From contig WTXG01000235.1 of NCBI GenBank assembly GCA_022496185.1, positions 1 to 55,310 of the forward strand: 55,310 nt of DNA, given 5' to 3'. The notes under the pieces are model-generated. The model saw only the letters and a list, made by a program, of their open reading frames with translations, did no database searches and was not told the DNA's origin. Positions 1 through 10,440 of this stretch are shown here, piece after piece. Every line of letters starts with the position of its first letter. Position 1 is the stretch's first letter. The DNA comes from Multifurca ochricompacta. Lineage: Eukaryota > Basidiomycota > Agaricomycetes > Russulales > Russulaceae. The position numbers were made by a program, and so were the translations under genes.

Positions 1-2140
1 GGGTGGACCATTCTTGGTACCAGTCATTGAAGGGGCAAGTGCCTTGGCAAATTTCATACATGGCTTTGGTGGACAAGAGGTGACTCTCTACTGGAATGAA
101 CTGTTTTTCAAAGTCAATTCTGAAGCAGTCCCAAGTCCCAAAGGAAGGGGGGTTGGCTTGGAGTGCAGTGTTGGTGCAGTCTCTGGCCCATTCTCCTGCT
201 GGTGTATCAAGTTTAAAGTGGGTGAGGGCTGCAGAGACTCATCTACTGTCATCAGTGAAGGCACCTTCATTCAGGTAGTAGTAGTTGGCTAGTTGGGACC
301 AGAAGTGTGTTGACACAGGATGTGTCTGGAGATGCTTCAGGCATCTAAGGGTCGCTTCAGCTGTAGATTAGATTAGATTAGATTCCGGAGTATCAGACTT
401 TTTATGTTATCTTTATTACATTCTTTCTCACCTTACTCAGCTGATTAGTGATGGACTTAGTAATGTGCAGTATAGCATGTGATTCTCCTTTGGCCAATGG
501 CCTTTATCCCTCTTGCTTATTGTCTGGCACTTGTGGACTTATTCCCAGTGTGCACAGACCATTTCCCCTAGCCCCCATGGGTATATAAGGGTGTCTGTTT
601 TGTCTCTTACACTTCAGAGTTCCTTCTACCTCTGAAGTGTAAGTCCCATTTATTTTACTCTCTACTTCCTTTAGACTAACGCTTCTTATAGTACTTGTCT
701 TTTCTAGGTCAGTAGTGTAGTAATACAGAGTTCCTTCTACCTCTGAAGTTACTTGTCTTTTCTAGCCTAAACCACTACTAACCACAGTCAGTATAAACCA
801 GCAGCATGATTGTTTGACAAAGTGTTCTGCTTTAGAAGCTTGACCATCAAAAGATTCTGGGGGTGATCCCAGGATCTTCCCACTGGAGGCAGCAGCAGTG
901 CTCATGATGTTCAGGGGTGTTGGTGTCTTGGGAGGGTGTGAAGCTATGACAGTGGCAGTGGAGGCAAGGGATATTGATGGGAGGTAGGAGGGGTTCTGAG
1001 GGTGATAGCATGAAGGGATTGTTCTACAGCTTCAAGGGACTGGGATACTTCCTCTTTGTCAGAGGTGATAGAAGCAACAGGGAACTGAATGCAGTGGTTA
1101 TTAAGGTAAACCCAAGCTGTATGGGTGTCAGACCAACAGACTTCCTTTCCATTGTATGTTCCATAGAATGTGTGAGGGTCAAGGTTGCTGATGAGGTCAA
1201 TGTTAGGGAAATTACTGAGGTATTCATTTACAGGAAGGATGTGGCTGTCTTGAAGGCATTTCCAGTCATTTCCAAGAGTCTGAGTATAGTAGTTGTCTCC
1301 TTTCCAGGTAGCAACAAAAGCACTGTTGTCATAGTCAAAGATAGGATGGGTAAAGCCAAAGGGGACTTGAGCTAGTTCTTCAGCAGTAAGAGGTCATTCT
1401 GAGGTCATTCAGAGCAGGTGTTAAGGCAGTATGTAGTCCACCCTAGGGTGTTCCAGGTGTAGAAGACTTGATAGGCTGGGTGAAGGACAGCATGGTCTAG
1501 ACAATAGTTGCGGATGTTTCTGTGGATCCAGTAATACTCTTCAACTATTCCTGGGGCAGAGATAACAATGCAAAGTTGCCAAAGGAGGTTTTCAAAGTAC
1601 AAGGGGTCTGTGGTAATGCAATTAGCTTCACTCAAGGGGTGGTAGATGTCAGGGTGATTGGTTCTCTAGGTTGCAAGCTGGGCTGAGCAGTGGATATGGA
1701 ATTCTTGTAGTTCACTAGGGTTTCAGGTGGGTAATGTTCCAGAGACATAGATGTCTGTGACAGGATAGATGTGATTGACTAGATGAACAATGGAGGGAGA
1801 TCGAGGCTGGGATTGATCAGATTCAACAACTGGGAGATTTAGGAATGGCATTGATGCTTGGGCAAGCTGGGTGGATGTGGGTGGGACAGGGGAGTAGTTT
1901 AGATGGGCAAGGAAGGGCTCTGGGACTGGGGGAAGTGGTCACTCTGGGGGGGGTGCACTGGGGCTTGGATGGGTTTGCACTCTTTGTCTTCTGGAGGTGT
2001 GATGGGGGGCAGGTGTGGCAGGTGTGTTGTTACTGCTATGTCTTCTAGGGTTTCTTCTTCTGTCTTGGGGGGAGTTAGACTGACTTCTTCTGTGTTGGGA
2101 TGCCAGATTGATAGCCCAGTCAGTAATACTAGCCACAATG
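1..2140 (-). pseudogene. Relic of a Ty3-type Gag gene, open at the left edge
   Basis: Read on the minus strand, one frame runs from about 2136 down to about 953 once TGA codons standing where Arg is expected are ignored. It passes through Pro-rich sequence and aromatic-rich sequence. A shifted frame then carries a capsid-like segment (FWSQLANYYYLNEGAF, later GEWARD and FEKQFIP) that matches the retrotransposon Gag core of fungal gypsy elements. The capsid part continues across the solo LTR at 308-819 in one frame when the LTR and one 5-bp duplication are removed. Lesions are several CGA-type TGA stops (for example just after FTDDSR) and an 11-bp tandem duplication near 1390-1412 that shifts the frame. 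The gene continues beyond position 1. That it is Gag is fairly sure; how far its N-terminus extends is inference, and no clean ATG is seen near 2136. Confidence 0.6.
308..819 (+). mobile_element. Solo copia LTR (LTR-A family), 512 bp
   Basis: It begins TGTTGACAC and ends TGTTTGACA, and is flanked by a 5-bp direct duplication AAGTG (303-307 and 820-824). It aligns over its length with the LTRs of copia-1 (3925-4434 and 9934-10435), including a TATATAAG box and two copies of a short hairpin built on CTTCAGAG/CTCTGAAG. With no internal region between the duplications, it is what remains after LTR-LTR recombination. It interrupts the Gag relic in codon frame. Confidence 0.93.
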
Positions 2141-3924
2141 CAAAGGAGTTCTTTTTATTTCTCTTTCCTACTTAGATTGAGTAATGCAAAGGTAAGTATG
2201 TATCAAAGGCTGAAGGCCTCCACAATACTATGCCTGGGGGGTAGGGGGAGTGTCTGGACAAAAACTACAGGTACAAAGATCAATATCACAGAGGCAACAT
2301 CATCTGGATGCAGGAGAACTTTCTTCAAAGTCAGAGGTGTTTTCTGTGGGGGTTTCAAGGTCAGACCTAGTGGTAGTGTTACCAATTAAGGCTGTCTGGG
2401 TCTGGGTGAGGTGTTCTTCTTCTTGGGTGACTGCTGCAAGGGAAAGGGTAGGAAATGTGAGCTCTTCTGGTTCTGGGGAGAGTTCAGTGTAGGTGGGAAG
2501 GTAAGGGGGATCTGTGAAGATGGGTGGATTAACAAGGAAGGGGCAGTGGTTACAAGAGGTGGTCTCCCAGTAGTCAGCAGTCCACAGGTATTCAATCTGT
2601 ATGCCTTCTGTCTCTACAAGGTGCCAACCAGAGGGGGAGGGGGCAGAGTGAAGGTGGATCTCATCAAAGGTGAGGTTGATTCTTGTGTGGTCCAAGCGAA
2701 AGGTGGAGAGGTAGTACAGGTGTTCCCCTCTGAGCAGGAGTGTTTCAAGTTCTGGGATGCAAGGGGGATGTGCTCTTTCCAGATGTATTTGTTGTTGTGT
2801 TACGATCCCTGCTGAGTGACCCTCTTTTCTTTACTCTCCCCAACGCCGACCCTACTTTACCACCTACACTGCATTTCTTGATTATGTCTCCATCCTGGGA
2901 TCTGTCACATGCTTTACTCCCCTCCCCATGACCATGTTTGTTCCTATTGACTCCATGTTTGTCTATGATTCTCATTTACTTCTTATCTTCTTATCTTACA
3001 ACTGGACACTTACTTAGTTCCCTATCAGAAGCCAGGCTTTACACCATCTGCTTTCATATATTTGGGCCCACCTGACTCTGTGTATTTTATCTCCTAGACG
3101 CCCACTCGATTATGTATATAAGTCCGCTGTAGCTATGCTGTAGACCTCAGACTCAACTTATTGAATACATTGGTGCCTGTCTTCTGGACATCCCCTTGCA
3201 TCTCTGACTCATCTGTCTTGGTGTTTTAGACACCTTTCCGCTTAACATTGTCTTAGGGAACAGCCCCTTTGACTTTGACCCATCCCATTTCACTCCAAGA
3301 GGCCTTATTGGTCTCTTATCTGGTCATGAACGAAATGCTGTCACACAAGTTGTGTGGAATGTCCCACACCAGACGTAACATGTTGACACAGACTAGGAGG
3401 GTTTCAAGAGGGTCACCTGTGGAGTGGGTGAGCTGAGCAAGGTGCCAATAGAGGAGTTGGTGCTGGGAGTCTCAAGGGATGGTCTGGCAAGGTCCAGACA
3501 GGAACTGGTTATACTGGGTGTGGGTGAGAACTTGTCCAAAGGGGAGGAGAAGTCAAAGAGGGAGATAGATGGTATCAATGTCACACCACCCTTCTGCTTG
3601 TCCATTGTCATGGAGGGTGCTGATAAGTGGGTCAGGGTACAAGAGGGTGAGCTGTGCTTCTCTGTGGAGCTGGAAGAGGTGGTTGAATTGGCTTTGGACA
3701 TGTTGGAGATGCTCTTCTCTTTCTGTGGGGAAGGACACTATTTTTCTGGACCAAGGGCTTGTTTATTTACTAGGGACCTCTACAGCCAGATGCACAATGT
3801 ACTATTTAGAGGTTACTATCAAAGTCTATGTTTTCAAAGCAAGAGTACCTGTCTGCAGGCTGAATGGGGAGGAGGGGGAGAGGATTGGTAGGTAAGTGTA
3901 ATGATTGAGTGAGGGGGACAAGTT
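2141..3924 (-). pseudogene. Unrecognised protein-like relic upstream of the Gag relic
   Basis: I do not recognise this sequence. Minus-strand reading gives long non-repetitive peptides with normal composition: about 130 residues ending near 2300 (LDHTRINLTFDEIHLHSAPS and onward, acidic and Thr-rich), a hydrophobic segment near 2240 (VASVILIFVPVVFVQ) that could span a membrane, and about 60 residues in 3553-3738 (EEHLQHVQSQFNHLFQLHRE). A CTCCTAG just before 3400 could be a 3' splice site, which would suit a spliced fungal gene. The solo LTR at 2798-3380 interrupts it. It lies on the same strand and directly upstream of the Gag relic. It could be a host gene, or an extra ORF of the old element. 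Confidence 0.3.
2798..3380 (+). mobile_element. Solo gypsy LTR (LTR-B family), 583 bp
   Basis: Begins TGTTACGA, ends GACGTAACA, and is flanked by the 5-bp duplication TGTTG (2793-2797 and 3381-3385). It is full-length relative to the LTRs of gypsy-1 and gypsy-2, with the same TATATAAG promoter box. The 11-nt primer-like sequence downstream reads AGACTCAACTT here, against AGACTCGACTT elsewhere, a CpG-to-CpA change. Confidence 0.92.
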
Positions 3925-4434
3925 TGTTGACACGGGATGTGTCTGGAGATGCTTCAGGCATCTGAGGATCGCTTTAGCTGTAGATAAGATTAGATTAGGT
4001 TCCGGAGTTTCGGACTTTTTACGATATCTTTATTACATTTCTTTCTCACCTTACTCAGCTGATTAGTGATGCCTTTAGTAATGCGCAGTAAGCACATGAT
4101 ATCTCCTTGGCCAATGGCCGTAATCCCTCTCTGTCTATTGTCCGGCACTTGTGGACTTATTCCCAGTGCGCACAGACCATTTCCCCTGGCCCCCATGGGT
4201 ATATAAGGGTGTCTGTTTCATCTCTTTCACTTCAGAGTTTCTTCAACCTCTGAAGTGTAAGTCTTACTATACCTCTCTACTTTCCTTTGACTAACATCTC
4301 TTGTAGATACTTGTCTTTCTAGGTCAGTAGTATAGTTAATATAGAGTTTCTTCAACCTCTGAAGTATACTTGTCTTTCTAGCCTAACCCGCTACTAACCA
4401 CAGTCAGTATAACCAGCAGCATGATTGTTTGACA
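3925..4434 (+). repeat. Copia-1 5' LTR (510 bp)
   Basis: TGTTGACAC...TGTTTGACA. It contains the promoter TATATAAG near 4200, followed by the hairpin ACTTCAGAG...CTCTGAAGT and, about 110 bp on, a second copy of that hairpin sequence. The first hairpin would lie in the transcribed R/U5 part. Confidence 0.93.
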
Positions 4435-4460
4435 GGTTATGGGCCCTGCCGCTCATACTG
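4435..4460 (+). promoter_or_regulatory. Primer-binding site for half of initiator tRNA-Met
   Basis: Directly after the LTR the sequence GGTTATGGGCCCTGCCGCTC is the near-complement of the D-arm to anticodon-loop part of eukaryotic initiator tRNA-Met (…GGGCTCATAACC…). It does not match the CCA end. Drosophila copia is known to prime from a 5' half of this tRNA cleaved in the anticodon loop, and the site here fits that mode. The same site is kept in copia-2 (28832-28857, minus strand). Confidence 0.75.
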
Positions 4461-5370
4461 ATCTGTAATTCCCTTCTGTTCATTACAGCCCAACTCGCTT
4501 TCAGCACACAAGCTCACAAAAGCTTCAAAGTCTTTCCCACCAGCTTCTTCCTGTGAGCTTTTCTATTTACTGTCTGTGCACCTTAACACCCCACAGGATG
4601 ATGCAGTTTACTGCTCATCCTGAACTGTTTGGCTAGCCCTTCAGGGTTCTTGCAAAAGGTGATGAGGGACCCTAAGCAGGTGAAACACCTTGAGCTCCTT
4701 GAGTGCACACTAGGTATTAGTAATTTCTTAGTTGTAGCTGGGTCTTCGTCCCATAGATAGCTTTAGTAGGCCTATAGCCAGAAGCTTGTGGCTTTAAGTC
4801 CAGTCAATGCTTGGCTCTGTCTGTAAGCCGGGTTTAGCGACCCGCATGCGGAGTTTAGGGTCTAGAACAAGGCATGGGTAGTCACTCCCATGACACTTGG
4901 GCTCGATACAAGTAGGCTGCACTACTATAGTCTATACATAGTAGATATAGTCTTCATCTCTGGGCATAAGTATCCATTGCCTTTGTAGGGTAACCATGCC
5001 CTACCAGAGACAGACTAGACATCTACTTAGTCATGGCCCCAATCATCTAGGGCTTAATCATGGACTCCACCACCAGCATTAGAGGAAGGGCTATACACCC
5101 TTTGTCTCTAATGGAACTTGCGGTTGGCTCCTCCATGACATGACTCCCAGTCTTGGTTACACTAGACACTCTGGCTAGTCTACCAGAGCTTATGTCTAGT
5201 TACAGGATTGTGCTAGACAGCTCTACTATACCTAGAAAGTCGCACAACAGAGGCAGGACCTTTCTAGGTTCTGAAGCATAGCGCCACAGTGTGGGGTGGC
5301 ACTCTTAAGCAAGACCTGGGCACTGGTTCTAACTGCTCCTTGGAACCAGGAACACTTATAACATCTCACA
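4461..5370 (+). other. Copia-1 untranslated leader, about 0.9 kb
   Basis: No credible ORF. Long blocks are shared with the leader of copia-2 (27926-28831, minus strand), for example the stretch around GGCATGGGTAGTCACTCCCA near 4872 and the block around CTAATGGAACTTGCGGTTGG near 5108. The conservation of a non-coding leader of the same length in two diverged copies suggests a role in packaging or translation; that role is inference. Confidence 0.6.
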
Positions 5371-8300
5371 ATGCCATCCTCAATCGTCTTCCCTCCCTCC
5401 TCCAAGATGGAGCGCCTCGACGGGTCAAACTGGCAGGTTTGGTCTGCCAATTTCAATGCCCTGCTGAGGATGAATGGGCTCAGGAGGCACATTATCACTG
5501 CCTACCCTGATATGCCCCTGCTCCCTGAAGATAAAGAGGAGAAGGAGAAAATGCAAAAAGAAGTCATTGATCCCATCCTTAGGGAATGGATGGGAGAAGA
5601 GGAAATGTTGATTGGGCTACTCTATCTCAATGTAACCCAAGAGGTTTACTCACAAGTAACCTCTGATGCTGACTATCCTTCTCTTTTTGAGAAGTATAGT
5701 AAGTTGGAATGGCTTTATGGTGCTGTAGGGAGCATGGCCACGTATAATTTGTGGCTTGCCCTGGTGTCCTTCTGTTTGGATGAAGGACAGTCATTTAGGA
5801 TCCAATTACAAAAGGTCCTAGATGCCAGGAGTACCCTAAGGGAGAACAGGATGGAGGTCAATGACCTCCAGATGAGCTTTATCTTGTTAAAAGCTCTCCC
5901 TGACTCCTACAGCACCATCGCCAGCTCCATACTGGCCTCTGGTGATCCAGAGCGTCTTTCTCCTCAGGACCTTGTGCAGAGGTTCCTGAATGAGGAGAGT
6001 CGCCTGGCGGGTCCCTCGGGAAGTGGTAGTGCAGTCCTGTCTAAGGCTGCACCTGTCAAATCTAAACAAAAAATAACAAATTTATCACCACTTCCCGCTG
6101 CTGCCCCTGGTTCACAAGGGGTGGTCTGCTTCTATTGCCAAAAGCCTGGACACAAGTCCAATGCTTGCGCAAAGAAGAAGAAGGACCTGGAGAATGCCAA
6201 AAAGGGCAAGGCAGGGAACAAGAAGAGGGCTGAGGCCCAACATGTAAACACTATAGCCACTGTAGTTAATGGTAGTGGCAAAATAGAGGAGGTGCATGAA
6301 GCACCTCGCATTCGCCTTTATGTGCACACCTATAATCTGGATATCAACTCAGATTATTGGATGCTTGATAGTGGAGCAACATCTCATTTCAGTCCAAATC
6401 TTGAAGACTTCGATACATATAAAGTCGACAGTACCCATGAAGTATCACTAGGTGACAATTCCATAGTCAAAACAAGTGGAATCGGCACTGTGATCATCAG
6501 GACTGATCAAGGTTTCGACTTGGAATTGAGCAATGTGCTCCACATGCCTGGAGGACATAAAATACTCTCCGCCAGTGCCCTAGTAGAAAAAGGGGCAACT
6601 GTGTTCTTTGATAATAAGAAGGCAACAATTAAATATGGCAATAATATAATAGCGGAAGCATGGAAGTTTGGCAAACTGTATTGGGTACTAGGCAAACACA
6701 TCCTAAGTAGTATCCATACATCTGCATCTGCCTCACTTGAAATCTGGCATCAAAGAATGGGCCACATGTCTAAGGAAGCCCTGAAAAGATATGCTCCTGA
6801 GGCAGTTAAAGGCCTCAAAATTAATAATAGCCAAGTGGAAGACAAGCTGTGTTATGGCTGTGAAATGGGCAAGTCCCATCGTCTTCCATTTCCCCCATCT
6901 TCAAAGTGCACATCAGCCCCCCTTGAGATCCTCCATAGTGATCTCGTAGGTCCCTTGCAGTGCAGTTCAATACAAGGGAATCTATACTTTGCCACCTTCT
7001 TGGACAATTTTAGCAGATACGCTCTAATCATTCCAATGAAGTCTAAAGATCTGTTACACCAGTTTTCAATAAACTGAAGACACTACTTGAAAACAAATTT
7101 AATCATAAAATCAAGTGTCTTCATACAGATCGTGGTGGCAGTATGTGAACAAGGCGCTGAAGGCGACGCTTGAAGATTTGGCATAGAGCATAAGCTTACG
7201 ATGCCGTATAGTCCACAACAGAATGGAAGAGCTGAGAGATTTAATAGAACCATTATGGAAAAAGGCACTAGCATGCTGCACGATGCTGGCCTGTCTCTTG
7301 GTTTTTGGGAGTGTGCTGTCGAGACAGCATGTCATATATATAACAGAACTCCCATCTGTTCTAATAAGTGGAAAACTCTGCTTGAGCTTCTGGTTGGGAA
7401 CAAACCAGATGTCTCGTATTTCAAGGTCTTTGGTTGCAAAGCCTATTACCATGTTCCAGAGGGCAAGTGGCGTAAATTAGATCCCAAAGCAGGGAAGCCG
7501 TCTTTGTCGGGTATGAGCCCACTTCTAAGGGCTATACACTTTGGGATAGTCGTACCCGGTCTCTCATCTCTTCACGAGATGTTACATTTGATGAGAGATC
7601 CTTCCCATCCCGCTCTGTCAAGGACAGCAGAGCAGATAAATCCATAGAGCAACCTACAGAAGGTGGCTCCTTTACTTTACCTGGTGGCTCAGTCCAGCCA
7701 CCACCAGCAACAGCTACACATGTTCCTGAGGCTCCTCATCATGAGGAAGACCTGGAAGAGGAACAGGAGGACATCGTACCTCCTCAATTAGCACCACAGC
7801 CTACCACACCCACACATAATGTAGACACCACACACCCTCAGACTATATATCAGACCCCTCCATCACAAATCATGGAACCATCCTCCCCTCCCAAAAGAAC
7901 CAAAGCAATCAGAAAATCACAAAGGATTGCAGACAGAATTCCTCAACCTAATTTTCAGAGGACAAGTCCACGTTCTGAATGACGAGATAGGGCAATCCAA
8001 GAAGATTTAGACTTGGATACTGCATGTCCCAATCGGAATCGTCGTCTGAATCCTCACTTCTACAATGAGGATAATACAGAATTTGTGCAAGGTTCTTCCA
8101 GACTTGGTCAGATGGATCTACTCAATGCTGCAGGATCGCCTTATAGGGATCCTCTTACATTTAAAGAAGCAATGGAGTCTGATAATGCCAGTGATTGGCT
8201 TGAGGCATGTCAATATGAAATTGATGCCTTAGAAAAACTTAAAGTGTGGCACCTTGAAGACCTTCCTGAAGGTAGAAAGGCTGTAAAGTCCAAATGGGTC

Positions 8301-9683
8301 TTTAAACTGAAAGCAGATGGACGCTTTCGTGCTAGGCTTGTAGCAAAAGGGTTCACCCAAATAGAGGGGGTGGACTTCGATGAAACTTTCTCCCCAGTCC
8401 CAGATTTGAGTCTCTTAGACTGTTATTAGCGTTGGCCGCGCTTGAGGATTGGGAAATCCACCAGATGGATGTCAAATCGGCATTCCTACATGGCGACCTG
8501 GATGAGGAGATTTATATGGAGCAACCTGTTGGTTTCGTCGTTGCTGGACAAGAGTCCAAAGTTTGTAGGCTACAGAAGGCTCTGTATGGCCTCAAACAAG
8601 CTTCCCAGCATGGAACTTACAATTCCATGCAGTTCTAATGAACTGAGCTTTACTCAGACGTACTCTGATGCAGGAGTATATGTGTATCATCACCAAGAGG
8701 GGGATGGTTCACTTTTCGTCATTCTATATGTTGATGACATCACTATACTTGGGTCCTCCACTAAGAAGATTCAATGGCTGAAGGACTCTCTATCTAGCCG
8801 ATATGAGATGACCAATCTTGGCGAAATCCAGTCCTACCTTGGAGTTAACATCACCAGGGATCGTCCTAACAAGACACTGGATATGACCAGACAGCCTATG
8901 TATCTTCAATAGTTGAGAGGTTTGGAATGGGGGATTCCAACCCAGTATATACTCCTCTACCCTCTGGCGTGGATGTTCACTTGGTCAAGTTTGAAGACCA
9001 GGCATCTACCTCTGATATTAAGAGGTATCAGCAGTTGATGGGGTCTCTGCTCTGGGTGCAGATTGGAAGCAGACCTGACATTAGTTTGCTGTTGCACGCC
9101 TTAGCCAATTTGCTTCCAACCCTTCCCAGCAGCACATGCGACTAGCAAAGTATGTCTTAGCCTATCTAAATGCTACAAAAGACTACAAGTTGCGCTATTC
9201 TGGAGGGAATGGTGAAGTTGGCCTTCATGGCTTTGCGGATTCCTCATGGGGAGATCAAGAGGACCGCCACTCCACCTCGGCTATGTCTTTTTCCTTGCCA
9301 ATGGAGCCATTAGTTGGTGCTCCAGGAAACAAAAGACAGTAGCACAGTCCACCACAGAAGCCGAGTATATGAGCCTAGCTGAGGCTCAAATCAGGCGCGT
9401 GGTATAGGACTTTATGCAGGAGTTGGGATATGAAGTTACTTCACCCATACAACTGCATTGTGACAATAAGGGTGCAGTAGATCTTGCATTAAACCCTGTC
9501 ACAGGAAGGCGATCAAAGCACATACCAATAAAGTACCATGCCATTAGGGAGTATGTAGAATCACACCAGATAGACTTGGTGCGAACTCCCACTGGAGAGA
9601 TGCTAGCAGATGGCCTTACAAAGTCTCTGCCTAGATCATCTTTTGATCACATGGTAACTGGATTTGGACTAGTGCTGGAATGA
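5371..9683 (+). pseudogene. Copia-1 gag-pol, broken
   Basis: The first 568 codons (5371-7077) are open. They hold a UBN2/Gag-like domain, a CCHC knuckle CFYCQKPGHKSNAC, the protease motif DSGATSHF, the GAG-pre-integrase Zn motif (WHQRMGH...CYGCEMGK) and the first integrase Asp (LHSDLVGPLQ). After a frameshift near 7075 the rest lies in pieces: integrase C-terminal part (7201-7647, PYSPQQNGRAERFNR), a Pro/Thr linker, RT (8013-8912, with YVDD near 8730) and RNase H (9136-9683, ADSSWGDQ and SKHIPIKYHAI). One frameshift near 8402 is a single-base loss in the conserved FSPVARF motif. One stop, near 7980, is TGA where Arg is expected. Start chosen by agreement with copia-2 (M-S/PSSIVFP). Product: polyprotein for reverse transcription and integration; non-functional here. 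Confidence 0.93.
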
Positions 9684-9933
9684 AGGAGCTGGAATCTGGA
9701 GACTTGTTCACCAGTTTCACTTTCCCACCATGCCACATGAGCACGTTCTCGACCTCGAGAGTGACGCAAGAGGTGTGTAGACTTGCATAAGCGAATCTAC
9801 AACTTGTATGCAAAACTCACAAAGAGTTAGAGAAGTTGGATCTCTGGCTGGCGACATGTTCGTTCAATTGTGAACAGCAGTGTGCTCATTCAACTCATTC
9901 CACTTAATGATCGATGCCTTCACCATGGAGGGA
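9684..9933 (+). other. Copia-1 3' untranslated tail and polypurine tract
   Basis: No ORF. The sequence is shared with copia-2 (21664-21936, minus strand) and ends in CATGGAGGGA directly before the 3' LTR. That is the expected position of the polypurine primer for plus-strand DNA synthesis, and it is identical in both copies. Confidence 0.7.
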
Positions 9934-10435
9934 TGTTGACACGGGATGTGTCTGGAGATGCTTCAGGCATCTAAGGATCGCTTCAGCTGTAGATAGATTA
10001 GATTAGTTCCGGAGTATCGGACTTTTTACGATATCTTTATTACATTCTTTCTCACCTTACTCAGCTGATTAGTGATGCCTTAGTAATGCGCAGTAAGCAC
10101 GTGATATCTCCTTGGCCAATGGCCATTATCCCTCTCTGTTATTGTCCGGCACTTGTGGACTTATTCCCAGTGCGCACAGACCATTTCCCCTGGCCCCATG
10201 GGTATATAAGGGTGTCTGTTTGTCTCTTTCACTTCAGAGTTTCTTCAACCTCTGAAGTGTAAGTCTTACTATACTCTCTACTTTCCTTTGACTAACGTCT
10301 CTTGTAGATACTTGTCTTTCTAGGTCAGTAGTATAGTTAATATAGAGTTTCTTCAACCTCTGAAGTATACTTGTCTTTCTAGCCTAACCTGCTACTAACC
10401 ACAGTCAGTATAACCAGCAGCATGATTGTTTGACA
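9934..10435 (+). repeat. Copia-1 3' LTR (502 bp)
   Basis: Same ends as the 5' LTR. It differs by scattered single-base changes and small indels (502 against 510 bp), so the insertion is not recent. Confidence 0.93.
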
Positions 10436-10440
10436 AAGTT

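Larger units (their letters stand above)
3925..10435 (+). mobile_element. Copia-1: full-length but dead Ty1/copia retrotransposon
   Basis: Two LTRs (3925-4434 and 9934-10435) in direct orientation enclose a leader and a Gag-protease-integrase-RT-RNase H region in copia order. The element is bounded by the 5-bp duplication AAGTT (3920-3924 and 10436-10440). The 5' LTR is followed at once by a primer-binding site complementary to initiator tRNA-Met. The 3' LTR is preceded by the purine-rich CATGGAGGGA. The coding region has many frameshifts and stops, so it cannot move by itself. The duplication shows it landed in the older minus-strand relic: reading across the empty site restores a continuous minus-strand frame (KDHPEL then VPLTQSLHL). 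Confidence 0.95.

Noticed and set aside
14..292. Plus-strand ORF of 92 codons at the left edge
   Set aside because: It lies opposite the Gag relic. Its composition (Gly/Val/Ser) is that of an antisense frame and no homology is seen.
2411..2815. Plus-strand ORF of 134 codons rich in Gly and Lys
   Set aside because: Antisense to the minus-strand coding-like text and ends inside the solo LTR at 2798; no start context or domain.
3925..3963. Shared ends of LTR-A and copia-2 LTR as proof of one family
   Set aside because: They are clearly related, but length, hairpin sequence and the terminal bases differ consistently, so they are treated as two subfamilies.
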